Shown piece by piece: positions 23,201-34,911 of a DNA stretch of 64,000 bases (positions are counted from its first letter, which is position 1; every line of letters starts with the position of its first letter). The DNA lies in assembly GCA_000442125.1 (NCBI GenBank), contig KE546969.1, forward strand, positions 1,116,001 to 1,180,000. The letters run 5' to 3'. The notes under the pieces were generated by a model that saw only the letters and a list, made by a program, of their open reading frames with translations, did not search any database and was not told the DNA's origin. The stretch is from Opeltia flavorubescens (Eukaryota > Ascomycota > Lecanoromycetes > Teloschistales > Teloschistaceae). A program made the position numbers and the translations under genes.

Positions 23201-24014
23201 AAAATATTCCTCTGCAGGCTGTCGAAGACGGTACCAGACATTCGAGGCCTTGCCAGCTGGAGATTGTATCCAGATGTCAGCGCCGACGGTATGTAGATTC
23301 GTATCCTCATAACAACCTATCGAAAGCGTTTCAAAGGACACGTGTTGCAAGTAACGTCGATGTTCATGATCATCGCCAAAACGGACCGTGCCACTGAAGA
23401 GGAATAAAGTGCTGAGGCGACCGTTTAATTCATGAAGAGACACCAACTCATTCGCTCGTGGCTTTTCAGATACGACAGCTTCAAGAGTCCTACTTGGACT
23501 TCGGTTGAATGCCTGATGAGGGCGATACACTACAAATTCGTTAAGATCGACGGAGATGAAGTCATCAGCAGAAGCATTCGAAATGTCAGCCTCTGCTTCC
23601 TATTCGTTGAATTAGCGTATATTAGAAAGACAAGATATTCTCACTGACCAGGATCTCTTTAAGCACGGATCTTTCCTTAGCTCGAGGACCAGAGGGCTCA
23701 TGTCCAAGATATAAAGACTTGGGATGGACGAGGTCGGGAGGATGCACCCCGACGAAGCCAGACGAGACATGCTTCTTCTCGGTCACTTCAGCAAGGTCTA
23801 TGTCGGGTTCACTTTGGATTGATAAGCTGGCATTAGAGGCATGGCTTTCTACAGAAGCGGATCGCTTCCTTTTTCTTGCTGGTAGACGTTCTGGAATAGC
23901 CTCTAAGGGAATGACCGTAGGCTTGGAGAGGGTTGCCCGCCGAGGTGGTGAAGGTGACGACGAATAATTCTTTTTAAGAATATCGGTCGAGTCTAATTCT
24001 ACTCCGATGATCAG
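20258..24014 (-). CDS. DIM2: DIM-2-type cytosine-5 DNA methyltransferase (5' end unresolved)
   Basis: Two exons joined: about 24014-23649 and 23599-20258 (donor GTCAGT, acceptor AATAG), giving over 1,230 residues. Two BAH-like regions precede the catalytic domain. Catalytic motifs are intact: GLDIFCGGGNFGRGLEE (motif I, AdoMet), GSPCQGFSVANRN (motif IV, catalytic Cys), VLMENVLGM (motif VI), APQSRSRVFI (motif VIII), and IGNSVARQVAIALG (motif X). The order and the BAH architecture resemble Neurospora DIM-2 rather than RID. DIM-2 carries out all cytosine methylation in that fungus, guided by HP1 on H3K9me3 chromatin. There is no Met at the head of the first listed exon, and a TTGCAG acceptor sits there, so a short 5' exon is missing; ATG at about 24130 followed by GTAAGG is one candidate. 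Confidence 0.9.
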
Positions 24015-24020
24015 CTGCAA

Positions 24021-24667
24021 TCCCTATACTACTAAATCAAACCCTGAAAGGAAGTAGTGTACCGAATTCAGGTAACAGAGGTGGCATAATGTACACTTGA
24101 TTGACTCCTCATCCTTACAGCACGCATCAAGCCATGAATAGATACTGTGGTACTAGCAGGCCTCAATAAGAATAGAAAGCAGTTGCTTGATTCAGGGTCA
24201 ATTCTGCCAAAGGATAAGAATGTTGTCGAAAAGACTGTGTTGCTGCTGAAAAGCAAGTGTGCATGATACGTGAGGAAATGAGCGTCAAATCCAAAAAGAA
24301 AATCAAGGATGAATGAATGAAAGTGAGCAATTGGAAGAGCCCCAACACATTCATCATATCATGGCAGAATCGGGCACGTTGGCGTGAAGGCGGTGTCGGC
24401 ATTACGGCGTTTCGGGCGCCGAGCATGTATACTCATGGATTCGCTAATGAGAGCTTGGAATACGTAATGGCATTTTTGTACCTTGTGGACCGATTAAAGC
24501 ATGTGATGAATTTCATGATTATAATAAATACATACAAGAAAAAGGACCACTCTACCTAAGGATAAGCGAGACCACAGTAGCCTCAATGGGTATCGTCACG
24601 AATCATATGACTAAATTGTTATTTAAGATATTCATGTTCCACCTAGTGATTACAAGAATCAACGTCT
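24021..24667. other. Region between methyltransferase and VAC14
   Basis: Holds the promoter and probably the first exon of the methyltransferase gene on the right strand orientation (minus), and the 3' untranslated region of VAC14. No separate gene is supported. Confidence 0.4.
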
Positions 24668-27600
24668 CTATTTCTTCGTTTTCTTGCCTCCGACGCCGCT
24701 CGTGAACCTTCCTAAGTTACCCAAGCTCGATTTTGGTTTATGTAAAGGACCGCTGGGAGGCGGTACTCTTTGTCCACCGCTTCCAGCGCTCGAAGGTCTA
24801 AGACCTGTTTTCGAGCCATCCGGTAACAGCAATGCCTTGTCCTTATTGCTGTCTACCGCAGCGACTGGAGTGGGCGTGCCTTCATCCACATGACTTTGAC
24901 TTCGTTTTGCCCGTCTCGCCCGTTCTTGCACAGCTTTGAATTTGTCGAGCAACTCGACCCATCGGATCGCTCCTTCCTCTCGAGCTTTCAAGCGATTGGG
25001 ACGATCAAATGCTGCCGTCGGCGTCGGAGGAGTGCTACCGAACTTAAGTTCAGTGCTCTTCTGCCGGACATGGGAGAGGGAGGAAACGTACGCTCGAGGG
25101 GCGATGTGGAGATAGCCTATTGCGCTGACGCTATTCAGCCGGTTCTTCAGCGCTGCAAACGCCGAGGATTGTGGCAGCAACATCAGAAGGCCATAGAGGC
25201 ATTTGTACAGATGTGGGTATTTTTCCGGTTCCAGCAGCTGGAGGCGAAGATCTGATGGTCGTCATAAGCATTCCACCCTGTCGAACCTCATTGGAAGCCG
25301 AACACCTACAGGTAAAAACGGGTGATTCTAGTAACTGCACCAACTTATCAATCTGGATAAGCATATTGACGGTCATCTCGAGTTCAGCACTAGTCTGTTA
25401 GCAGCAGAACTGAACATTCGCAGCGGATCTCTCACAAGATTTGAAGCAGGTTGTAAGCCTGTTCGTACGCTTGCGCAAGCAAGCAAAGCGAAAAAGTCGC
25501 GACAGCATTATGGCACCATGATCGAAACAACGTCACGAAGAAGGTTTGGCCATCCCGTGTCTCAATATTCCTGAGCCTCTTTCGCAGATCAGCCAACTCT
25601 GGGGCGGTGATAAGATTATTGTTCAGATTTTGGACCATGATACTCGCAAACTCTAGATCCTAGAACGTATCTCGGTCAGTCAAATGTCTGTGTCGCAGGA
25701 AGAAAACAAACTTCGTCTTTCTCTAAACAATCGGCAAGTGTCCGAAAGATTCTTTCGGCGCTTAGGCTCACACAAAGCTGTCGAATGATAAGATTACACC
25801 TGGTCTCCAGCAGTCTTCGATCGGTGCAAAAGAGTTGCAGGAGGTTAGTCATGAACAGATTGAAATAGCCATCATCGCTATTTTTAGATATCTGCGAGAG
25901 TAGCTGGAGATCACGCGTGACGACAGCTTCTGATGGATCAGACAGTGTCTTCAGTAGTGCAGGGAATGTCCCGTCGTTAGTAGCAAGCACTTTACCCGGA
26001 GCTCGACGGTGCATCATGATAAGCCAAGCTAGGGAAGCGACTCGCGTTGCCTCATGCTCGTTCAGGAAGTGTAGTGTCAACGCACCAACAGCAGCCGTAT
26101 AATCAAGCTGGACTGTGGGCTTGGAAGGGCTCGGTGTAGGTTCTGTCGGTATGACTGGTGGGGATGTCTCGTTCTCCTTTCTCGGTTCGTTATCCATAAC
26201 AGGGGTTTGATTTGGCTTTGGAGTCGGTGTGGACGAACGCCTCGCCTTTTCATCGGCATCCTTGAGCGCTTGGGTCGTGATCTTCGTTGTAGCTGTTTGC
26301 CGACCATCATCTGAAGGAGCCTCGTCAGGCAGCGATACAATGAAATCCATTAATGACGTATTCAGTCGATTGGCTGTCTGCCTGACAGCGTCCACTTCGC
26401 TAGCCATTGCGGGAAGAACCTTGGAAAGCAAACTTGGGACGAACGCAAGAATGTCTTCCGGACAAACCTCGAAGAAATTGTCTATCCACCTGAGAGCTGT
26501 CTTGGTCTCCTCCTCTAAGAAGACTGTTAGCGGTCGCTTGCTCATGGCAAAGGCTTCATTTTCTCACCTGATGGTGAATCCAAAAATGTTACCAGGATTT
26601 CTAAGATCTTAGAGTGGTCGACTTGTACGTCTTGTCCAGGTACCCAATCGCCATCGCCACGGCTATCACGACTACCTGGATGTGCGCCTGAGTCTCCATC
26701 CGCCACGTCCGATTTCTCATTCAACGTGCTACGATCGGTATGGACGCTGGCACCATCGCTCGAGTCATCGTTCTTAGGCTTTCCCTCACTTTGACCTTTG
26801 CGGCTTTCTTCCATCCCCTTTTTTATCCTTGCAATCTTCTTAATTTCTGTAAGAAATCTCTCCAACGCTCCTTGAGTTGCCACGTGTACGTCCCTATTTG
26901 GATCACTCAGAAATTTAAAGAGGCCACCAAGGAAAGCAGGAAGGTAATAAACAAGTTCCAAGTCAGGAATAGTGTCTAGAAGTGTCACCCAAGAGACAAG
27001 GAAGGTGCGGGTGAATGGACTTAGCACCCAGATGCGCTCCTGCAGAAGGGGAATGAATTTGGCAAGGGAGAAAGCGGTTGGTAACTCGACCGAGGTGGAA
27101 TCTACCGAAGCTTTGGCTGAGTCCTTGTCTGATATATGCTCATCCGGTGAATGGAGGACTGAGACGTAGGTCGCGGCGGATTCTGACACGATATCCTTGA
27201 TCAGTCGATCCAAGAGCTCGGCGCCGTTCTTGACCGAGAGCTCGCCGTCAGCGGCCAGCTATCACACTGTCAAATCTTTTAAATTCGCGTGCTTAACCTC
27301 CACTCGTACCTTGCACAATGCGTCAAAGACATCGTTGAAGAAAAGTAAGATCTCGCCTTTAGCAACCTTGGCGATATTGTACATGCTCTCGCAAGCGTAG
27401 TATCTGACCCGTGCATCTTGATCGGAGAAGCAGGCAAGCACTGGAGGAACAATCTCTTTCAGGTATTTGGCAACCTCCTCCTGTTGGCCCATCAGAGCTT
27501 GTTCGTCCTCGTCGACATTGACCAATGCTTACCGAGCCAAGCGCAATCGAAGCCGCTGCAAGACCTATCAGTCCACCATTTCTGGCGTGAGGCTGATGTA

Positions 27601-27814
27601 CCGCGTATGCGTAGTCGTGACATAGCTGGTCTACTATTTTGGCTATGCGATCGTGCTCGCCGTTGGCGCTGGCTTCGCGGACAATTCTTTCCAAGCTAGC
27701 ATCTACCGTCAACGGTTGTAATTTAATGATGAGGAATACAACTAACTCGAGTGCTCCCTGCTTCCTTTTATCGTAAAGCTTATCGTTCAGTTGCCGTTGG
27801 ACGGTGGAGTCCAT
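24668..27814 (-). CDS. VAC14: VAC14, scaffold of the PI(3,5)P2 kinase complex, 944 aa, seven exons
   Basis: Exons 27814-27533, 27480-27310, 27258-26568, 26514-25712, 25659-25436, 25389-25310 and 25251-24668 all join in phase. HEAT-repeat landmarks are KQGALELV, EIVPPVLACFSDQDARVRYYACESMYNIAK, DPNRDVHVATQGALERFL and WIDNFFEVCPEDILAFVPSLL. The signature C-terminal part reads FAELEMTVNMLIQIDKLVQLL and continues as LEPEKYPHLYKCLYGLLMLLPQS. VAC14 is the scaffold that holds the lipid kinase FAB1 and phosphatase FIG4 at the vacuole membrane. The last 170 residues form a charged, probably disordered tail with an HVRQKSTELKFG segment. Inserts between repeats (residues about 220-290 and 330-380) are Ser/Asp rich. 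The last exon alone could be mistaken for a separate 171-aa gene. Confidence 0.93.
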
Positions 27815-28154
27815 TATGTGACGTAGTTGTGGGCTATCCGTTCGGAGCGCAGTTTCTACGTCTCGCAGAAAGGCATTCGAATTCTCGCTGCAAGCAACAA
27901 GCCGGTGTGTGAAGGGCCGAGCTTATGTCCATGGCTGGCTTCAAGCTCTGCCCTTCCGTGAGTTGAAGCGCTGCAACTACTGTGAACCTGACATTCAAGA
28001 AACTAAGGAACTACTTGAATTCATTTGTTTACAGGCGTACTAGTGCCACTCGAGTCTAACTTTTTTAGTACGTCCACCACCTTTGTTCGTTCGTGTGGCC
28101 GGAACCCAACCCTCAGAGGAAGAACGACGGTCGATATTTGCCCGGACAAGTAGC
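27815..28154. other. Intergenic region upstream of VAC14
   Basis: 340 bp holding the VAC14 promoter and the 3' end of the glyoxalase-fold gene; nothing else seen. Confidence 0.4.
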
Positions 28155-29697
28155 TCACAAGCCTGGTAGAAAACTTACGATACTGCGATGCACACTTGTC
28201 TTGGTAGAGGGTCTCACGGGTAAACTCATAATGCTGGCTCTTCGAGATTCGCTTCTACCCCCCTTAGCTTTGACAGTTTCCTCACTTGCCTGACTTCTCC
28301 CATCGTGTCCTCGATAGCTTCGGGATCGCTTGCTTCTTCTCGACTTTTTGGATCCCGCTTGGCTAACACTATCGCTCGGAGCAACAGAGTCATGAACAGT
28401 GCCAGTCTCAACATCTTGTGTCGGGTCTAAGACCACCCGCCGAAGGTCGAAGTCTCGTCGTGAAGCAACGCTTGTTGCCTTGCTTGCAGGTAAAGGAACA
28501 TCTCTCGGGTTTCTTATTTCCGTGACAACCGATGATCTTCTCGAAGGCACTAGATCAGCCTGCGTGATAGTTTTCGTAGTAGAGCTAGCGCGTGATGGCT
28601 TTGACCGTGAGGACGAATGAGATGGGGTATAACTCTGCTTCGATGATGGAAGGACCCCATCAGTTTGACTTCGAGACAATAAGGTACGGCTATAACGTGG
28701 TACTTCTGAAGGTTGTACGAAAGTATCGATGAGGGTGCTGGCCTGTGGTGGTGGTGGTGCAGTAATAGTAAGGCGATCCGTAGGCTTGTGCGCTGGCGGC
28801 GCTTGGTATGACATTGCGCTGCGACTGGGAGAAAACTCTGAAGATCTGTATTCCAGTGCTTGACGCTCCCTCCGGGAGGCACGAGAGGCGGATGATTGAG
28901 CATATGACGGTAGAGAAGCTGGATTTGATGGCGCTAGCTGGGACTTTGCTGCTTCCACAATCTGGTACGCTACACTGCCGGCGGCTTGCTTGCTGCTCTC
29001 CTCACCCTTGGTCATTGCATAGGCGACTGCTGCACCGGCAGCAGCCCCCAGCAACGTTCCTATGAAGGCTTTACTACCTGCATCGCTACCGGTTTTTGTC
29101 TGACTGACCGGTGTCGCAACCATGACTGTTGGCGTCAGAACATTTGTGATAGCTAATCCCGAGTTTGTTTTTGTGGGTTGAGCGGCCTGATTGACAGTAC
29201 TTTTCGCCACTTCTTTTTGCCAAGAAAGGACCCGGCTGGCCTCCGAACCTGGGGCCGAATGGCCAGTGTCTGGCAGTTCTCCACGATGCATCACCTCGAT
29301 GGAATTCTCGTCAAAATCCAGAACCGCGGCACTATAGTACCGAGAGGTAGGATCACGTTCGGCTGGCTCTCCGTGGATCCGACCACCCGCCTTTAAAGCT
29401 GCGACAAAGAAGGCGTCGACACTACCGCGAGAGGGGGCGCTGAATGCAATGTGAGCAGCACCTGCCTTTACGCTACGCAGGAGCATTTGGTCAGTTGCCG
29501 CTACCATTGAAAACGCTGAAATGGGAATACCTTGCTGTTTCTTGGGCGATGAAAAATTCGACGTCGTCGACTCCGAATCCGATCTGACCGTCAGTTTGAC
29601 CAATATATCGATAGCCCAAGGGCGTNAGGGCCGCCAGAAAAAATGAGCAAGAGGTTGGCAAGTGGGAAACAGTAAGTCCAACGTGTGACACAGGCAT
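28155..29697 (-). CDS. Glyoxalase/VOC-fold protein with long Ser-rich tail, 494 aa
   Basis: Exons 29697-29531 and 29472-28155 join in phase across a 58-nt intron with a CTGAC branch site. Residues 1-145 form a VOC (glyoxalase/bleomycin resistance/dioxygenase) domain: MPVSHVGLTVSHLPTSCSFF, GQIGFGVDDVEFFIAQE, AAHIAFSAPSRGSVDAFF and YYSAAVLDFDENSIEVM, which carry the His and Glu positions commonly used for metal binding in this fold. The remaining 350 residues are unlike the enzyme: a Gly/Ala zipper-like stretch (GTLLGAAAGAAVAYAM) and a basic Ser/Arg-rich disordered region. Most single-domain fungal VOC proteins end near residue 140, so this looks like a fusion or extension. One ambiguous base at 29626 falls in a CTN (Leu) codon and does not change the protein. 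Confidence 0.78.
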
Positions 29698-30732
29698 CCT
29701 AGATCTAAGGATTTTCCGTGAAGGAGCTAACAATTAGAGGAGGCGAGGAAATCGTAATATAGTCAAGCAGGATCGAAGTAAATCTGTTCAAAGTAGAAAA
29801 AAGTCTAGAAGAAAAATTTATCACCAAAAATCATTGTCGGATGATTTAGGAGGACCAAGAGCTACTGCCAGCAGCGATGGTACCTGACAGCCAACCGAAG
29901 TCAACAAGTCAGTGGTGTACCTGGTAGCATTGTGATATCCCGTTGATGCCCGAGGGTAATTTGGACGCCAATCAGTGTGGTTTGCTGCAGCTAAAACTGG
30001 CCAAGGGGAAAATATCGTTGGGCAGCAAATAGCATGGATCGCCGTGGCGCTTTGCTAGTCAACGAGATGTGCACACACACACTTTAGCGATTCAGCGCCT
30101 TGAGAACCACCAATGACCAGGCAGAACTAGAATATCCAAGTCACCACAAGAAAAGCGGTTCAGGTAACCTTCTCTTGTGGTAAGCAGAGCACGAGTAAAG
30201 ATACGGACCAACCATTGCCTTAGTATGGATTTATCATGACAATATCCAATATCCAGTACATGGAACATGCATGAAAAACCAATCAAATAGAGATCTTCTT
30301 CGCTCTTGCCAAACAATGGGCTTCACACCGAGATTCACGCCCAATGAGGACCCGCAAGCTGGACGATTAACAGACTTGTCACATCCTTTGAAAATTCCAT
30401 CAAATGATGTAAATACCAATTGTCCTACCTTGACACGCTGCAGAGAAACTTTTATAGAAGCAAGAAAAAGGAGAAAGTGAAGCAGGTTGAAGTGCTCCAC
30501 TTCGACGCCAGGCGCCTAAGACTGTTGAACCTCGATGTTCTTGTTGCAAAAACAGAGCTAGATCCAACCGCCTTAATGCCGATGCAAGACCGAGTGAGGG
30601 AGCTTTGATGTTGGGATCGCAGCTATCACCGATCTCGCATGCACACGTCCTTCATTTCGAGCTTCGTTGGGTTTGGAGCCAAGGGATTGTGTGGTAACGG
30701 CTTGGTCAGCAAGGCAGTGACCCAGTAGCCGA
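29698..30732. other. 1-kb region upstream of VOC-fold gene
   Basis: No gene recognised. It should hold the VOC-fold gene promoter and the EMG1 3' untranslated region, both minus strand. Confidence 0.4.
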
Positions 30733-31952
30733 TTACACGATGTTCCAGACATCTTCGGCGGCGTTGCAAAACTTGCCGCAAGCGACACTAGCGCTGAGAC
30801 TGAAGTTGCTGATGCTGATGGTATCGTCTTTGAAAGCATCGGCGAAGTCATCTCGACCTTTAGCCATCGCGCCAACAAAGACGCATACGCTTTGCCTTGA
30901 ACCTAGATCAGCAATGTAGTCCTTGACCCGGACGACATCGGCATCAAAACTTAAAGTTACTTTTCGACAATCGGGAGGAAGATGATCGGTGATGGGATTC
31001 TTGATAACTTTCAGTAGTTTTTCCTGGGAATTTGTCGAGCGAATAGACAGGCGGTGTAACAGCTGTACCATGAGACCGGCAAAGCGTTTGAAGGTCCTGG
31101 GAATCCGAACAGTTGGACTGACTTCAATCAAGACGCCTTTGGCAGTGTGGATGAAGATCTGCAACTTTCCAGCTTTGTTGATGGGGGAATCGAGTAAAGT
31201 GAGGAGGCACTACGCCATAGGTCAGATTTATACATGTCGAGTGCAACAGGCGTGGAAGTCAAGGTGGAGGTAGAGGCTGTGTATTCGAACCTGGTGGGTG
31301 ATATCTGGCCGAGCGTCACTGATATCTCGGTTCATCTTCCGCATGATACCAATGTGCTCGTCGCTGTTCAGGAGCGAGTACTTCTCGTCCCTTACCATAC
31401 CGTTCCGTCCGCCATGGGAAGCTTTGTACGTTTCGAGGCTGGCATTAGACAGGACGACGATCATACGCTGGGTGTCTTTATCGGTCGAAGCGATGGGAAC
31501 ACACTGCTCTGCAACTAGCTGAGGGAGTTCTGGTGGTGGGCAAGATTGGGTTCCTGGTAAATACAGGGTTAGGAAGCGAGTCTAGTTGATAGCGGTAGTT
31601 AAAAGTCAGGCTGCCATACTCTGTCGTTTTCTCTCCCTGCCTTCGGGCGACTGAGGGCTGACGGGTGCCATGTTTAGTAAAGCTCTTGAGGAGACAGTAA
31701 TTCTTTGATTTAAGGTTAAAGTGTAAGTAGGAAGATAGAATTAGCGTCAAAATGATGTAGGACCAGCAGCGAGAGTTCTATGTCTTCACTTTGCTGGAGT
31801 TGCATTTGATAAATATTTTTACCACCACTCTGTACGTTTTTGTAGAATGTGGGCTTACAGGCTCGACGGGGAATTTCTTGGCAGAGGATGGTGGGGCATG
31901 CGGAGGTAAAGTATTCCGTACATGAAACTCACTCAGGGTCCGGCGTCGGCAT
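30733..31952 (-). CDS. EMG1: EMG1/NEP1, 18S rRNA pseudouridine-N1 methyltransferase (N-terminal exons uncertain)
   Basis: Certain exons are 31209-30733 and one ending at 31291 that extends up to about 31545. They encode the conserved SPOUT methyltransferase: [92 protein letters not shown] and the AdoMet-binding end [17 protein letters not shown] plus [12 protein letters not shown]. The enzyme methylates the hypermodified pseudouridine of 18S rRNA and is needed for small-subunit assembly in the nucleolus. The poorly conserved N-terminus must come from one or more upstream exons; an ATG at 31952 (MPTPDP) followed by a GTGAGT donor is a candidate start, so the right-hand limit is a guess. Confidence 0.88.
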
Positions 31953-32377
31953 GCTTTCGGACTTGGGTGCAATCCGCCATGGACCAAGTCGCAATAAATT
32001 GATTCTTGGCCTCGCGACGGTGAGCAGTTGAGTCTTGCTTTAAAGTAGTTAATATGCTGATTGCGTGGATTTGTAAGCTCACGTTCAAATAAGCTGACGA
32101 TAATAATGATAATATGTCGTACAGTCGGGGTGGAGACTTGGTCAAGCTTGACAGATCCAAAAATGGATTTGGTATGCCTGAGAAGAGGCTGTTGGAATGA
32201 AAAGGGACTATCTACTATAGTAATAAGACTGCAAGCTGACGCTGTTGTTACTATCGATTGCTGGAGCCACGCGCATGAGCCATAATTATAGTATACGATT
32301 CGGGCATGGAAGACTGCAATCGCACTGGGTTACCTAATGGAGCCAAGATACCTACCCAAACAATTGATTTAGATCCC
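31953..32377. other. Intergenic region upstream of EMG1
   Basis: AT-rich DNA between the EMG1 5' end and the 3' end of the CorA-like gene. No gene seen. Confidence 0.4.
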
Positions 32378-34911
32378 TCAGCCTTTACTACTTTCATCCG
32401 GAGTTCCTATCGCCACGGAAGAGTCTCTCCGATTGTCGCCCCTACTATCCGGCCGCGCTGATGAACGACCCATTCGCTCAGTGAAATCTTGACTTCTTCG
32501 CCCCAGCTCTTGCAGCCAGTTTAGGGCTTCTTCCTCAATTAAGATCCCACTATCCCTCGGTGCGCTGCTACCTTTACTGGTCGGCCGCTCCAGGCTGCTA
32601 CGCTGCGGCGACGCTCTTTGTCGGCGTGCCTGCGCTCCAGGTGATACTGGTAAACGGAGCATCCCACCAGGTAGGTTCTGGGCGTTCTCAGTAGCCGGGA
32701 GAGCGAGGAGCTCCGTAACACCGCTGACGCCGTCGCTAATCGTACCCAGCCCGTCTGCGCTTCCTTCCTCCAGCGAGGAGCTCGATATCCCAACGGGAGC
32801 TGTGCTGCGCAGTTGCCAAGTCCACCGGCGGGTGAGTGATCGCTTGCATCTAGCCCATGCGCCCAGATCGTCCTCATCCGGATCAAAGTCAGGCCTGACC
32901 GTTTTCTCCGGTCGGTTCCAGTAAAGGATCAAATTCCATTTGAGTCGCCCCATCATGCCTTGTGGGCGAATGAACTGGCGAGGCCCACCCCTAGACCACA
33001 ACGATGGGTAATTGTTCGCGAGGTCGCGGTAGAGACTTTCGTACATTCCCCGAGTGTAAGGGGTTTGATGCCGCCGTGCCAAAGCGTGCTTGACGATGTA
33101 CCAGAGGATCAAGACAAGTAGCATCAGAGGTATTGTAGCGGCAAAGTACCATTTGATACTAGGGTCATTACTGAAGGTATCAACCTGCGGTCACGAGTTT
33201 AGTACCTTCTTTCAATCCAATAGTGAGAATTCCTTACATTCATGCCGAAAAAAGTGCCAATAAAGGTCAAAGGAAGGAAAATGAAGGTAATCCATGACAA
33301 TCTCCACATGGACGTGTTCAACTGTAGAGAATGCCGCGAGTCGCGAATTTCCACCGATTTATACATCAAATCATTCAAGCTATGATATTGAATCCAATTC
33401 AGCGATCGTTCGGTATAACTCAGAATGAGGTACTGACCTATCTGTTGGCTTGACCAAATCTTCTTGGACACTGCCAGTTGGTCAGAGGCTTCAGTGGACG
33501 GAATAGATAAGACGTATACTACATACAGAGTACCGATTCTCTCCATATCACTTGGACTATCTTCAAGCCAATTGTCCTGCACTGTCGGGTCACTGGCTAG
33601 CTCACGCAGGTTGTTCTGCATTTCCTTTACTATGTTTGTGTGGATAGTCACTAGCCTTTCAACTTTAAGCCAGTTGCTTGCATTTGTCCAAAGCTCAGGG
33701 GCACGAGTTTCATCTGCTGGCTGTTCATAGATGCGGTCCTGCAGGCAATCCACGTGCACATTGGAAAGGTCGATCAAACAATCCCAGGATTCGGAAACCC
33801 CTTTCCAAATATCAGCCAGGATGATTTTCATGCATTCCAGAGCCATTTGGTCATCACTGGAGACATCGTGCGATTCGTAGGCAAGATAAAATGGTAATCG
33901 GCGCCAACGACTCTCCCATTTTTCCCGAGCCAGTACCATGGTGTCATCAATCGAGCCCGAGCAGGACTTCTCAAATATTATGATTGTGTTGCCATTATCA
34001 AGACTTTCAAGCCGTGGAAAGTAATCGTGGGGATCATCCTTCTCGCTACCAGCCTCGTACGGGTTTTCGATGTCAGGATAGCCCGGCACATCGGACTGGG
34101 GCTCAGGCTCTTTGTGCTGGATATAACAGCTCTGGAACAGACTTAGACGGGGAGGACGTAAATCGCTGTACATGGAAGAACTTACGAGTCTTTGTGTATG
34201 AACGTCCCAGCCATACGTAGGATTATCGTCCTCGTCGTAGCAGCTTAGCTCCATCATCTTACCAGCTCCATCTGCTCTCATTCTCCGTGCACGATATGGC
34301 TTGAGATAGTCGAAGCCAAAGCTAGTACGATTGATAGCTCTCCAAGGGTCGTGCGTCGTTTTCCAGGCTTTGCCTGTCAACAGGGGTTTCCCACGACGTT
34401 GCCTCTGCTTGTTCTTCACGTAATAACCAAAATCGGTCCCCACAAGATCGTCCCGCGCTGTAATATTGAACTTTCGTAACAGAAAATGGGTGGCCCAATC
34501 CGCGTTCTGCACATGGAAAACTCTCAAAACGGCTTCGCTTCCACGCTCAGGGTTTGCATAGAGCCTACGCAGCTCTTGGATGTTATCGAACTCTTGCGTT
34601 ACCACTTTTCTCATACCCTCTTTGGCGTGAGACTTCTTTACATAATCTATCACTAGCACTCTGCCTCTCTTCCGACTTTCGGGCGTATCGTAGTGTTTGT
34701 GCCACTTCAGACCGGTGGGACTCTGAGGTCGCTGCCATTTTGACGTGGAAGAATAGCGCGAGCGGCTGGAAGCGAGGAAGTGTTCTTCTAATCTTTCCGG
34801 TCGTCGTTGATCATTAGCACCATCGACATTATCTGCCGGCAGCTTAACGTGTTTTCCCTCGTGAGACGGAGCAGGTCTGTGTGACTCCTGTGGTTTGTTC
34901 TGTGCGCTCAT
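32378..34911 (-). CDS. CorA-like magnesium transporter, 826 aa, two exons
   Basis: Exons 34911-33238 and 33184-32378 join in phase 0. The carboxy-terminal CorA signature is FLPLTFIGTFFGMN (first transmembrane helix and GMN motif), immediately followed, after the intron, by VDTF and the second helix IPLMLLVLILWYIVK. The intron cuts directly after the GMN codons. The preceding 500 residues form the soluble funnel domain, with a long coiled helix region (LVTIHTNIVKEMQNNLREL) and a charged N-terminal 100 residues rich in Lys/Arg/Ser. The 245 residues after the membrane helices are Ser-rich and unusual for small CorA proteins but common in filamentous fungal homologues. It probably transports Mg2+ or a related divalent ion at the plasma membrane; the ion is inferred from family. 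Confidence 0.85.

Noticed and set aside
24668-25183. Stand-alone 171-aa mitochondrial-looking protein
   Set aside because: Its start continues a conserved VAC14 reading (YKCLYGLLMLLPQS) from the preceding exon, so it is the last exon of VAC14.
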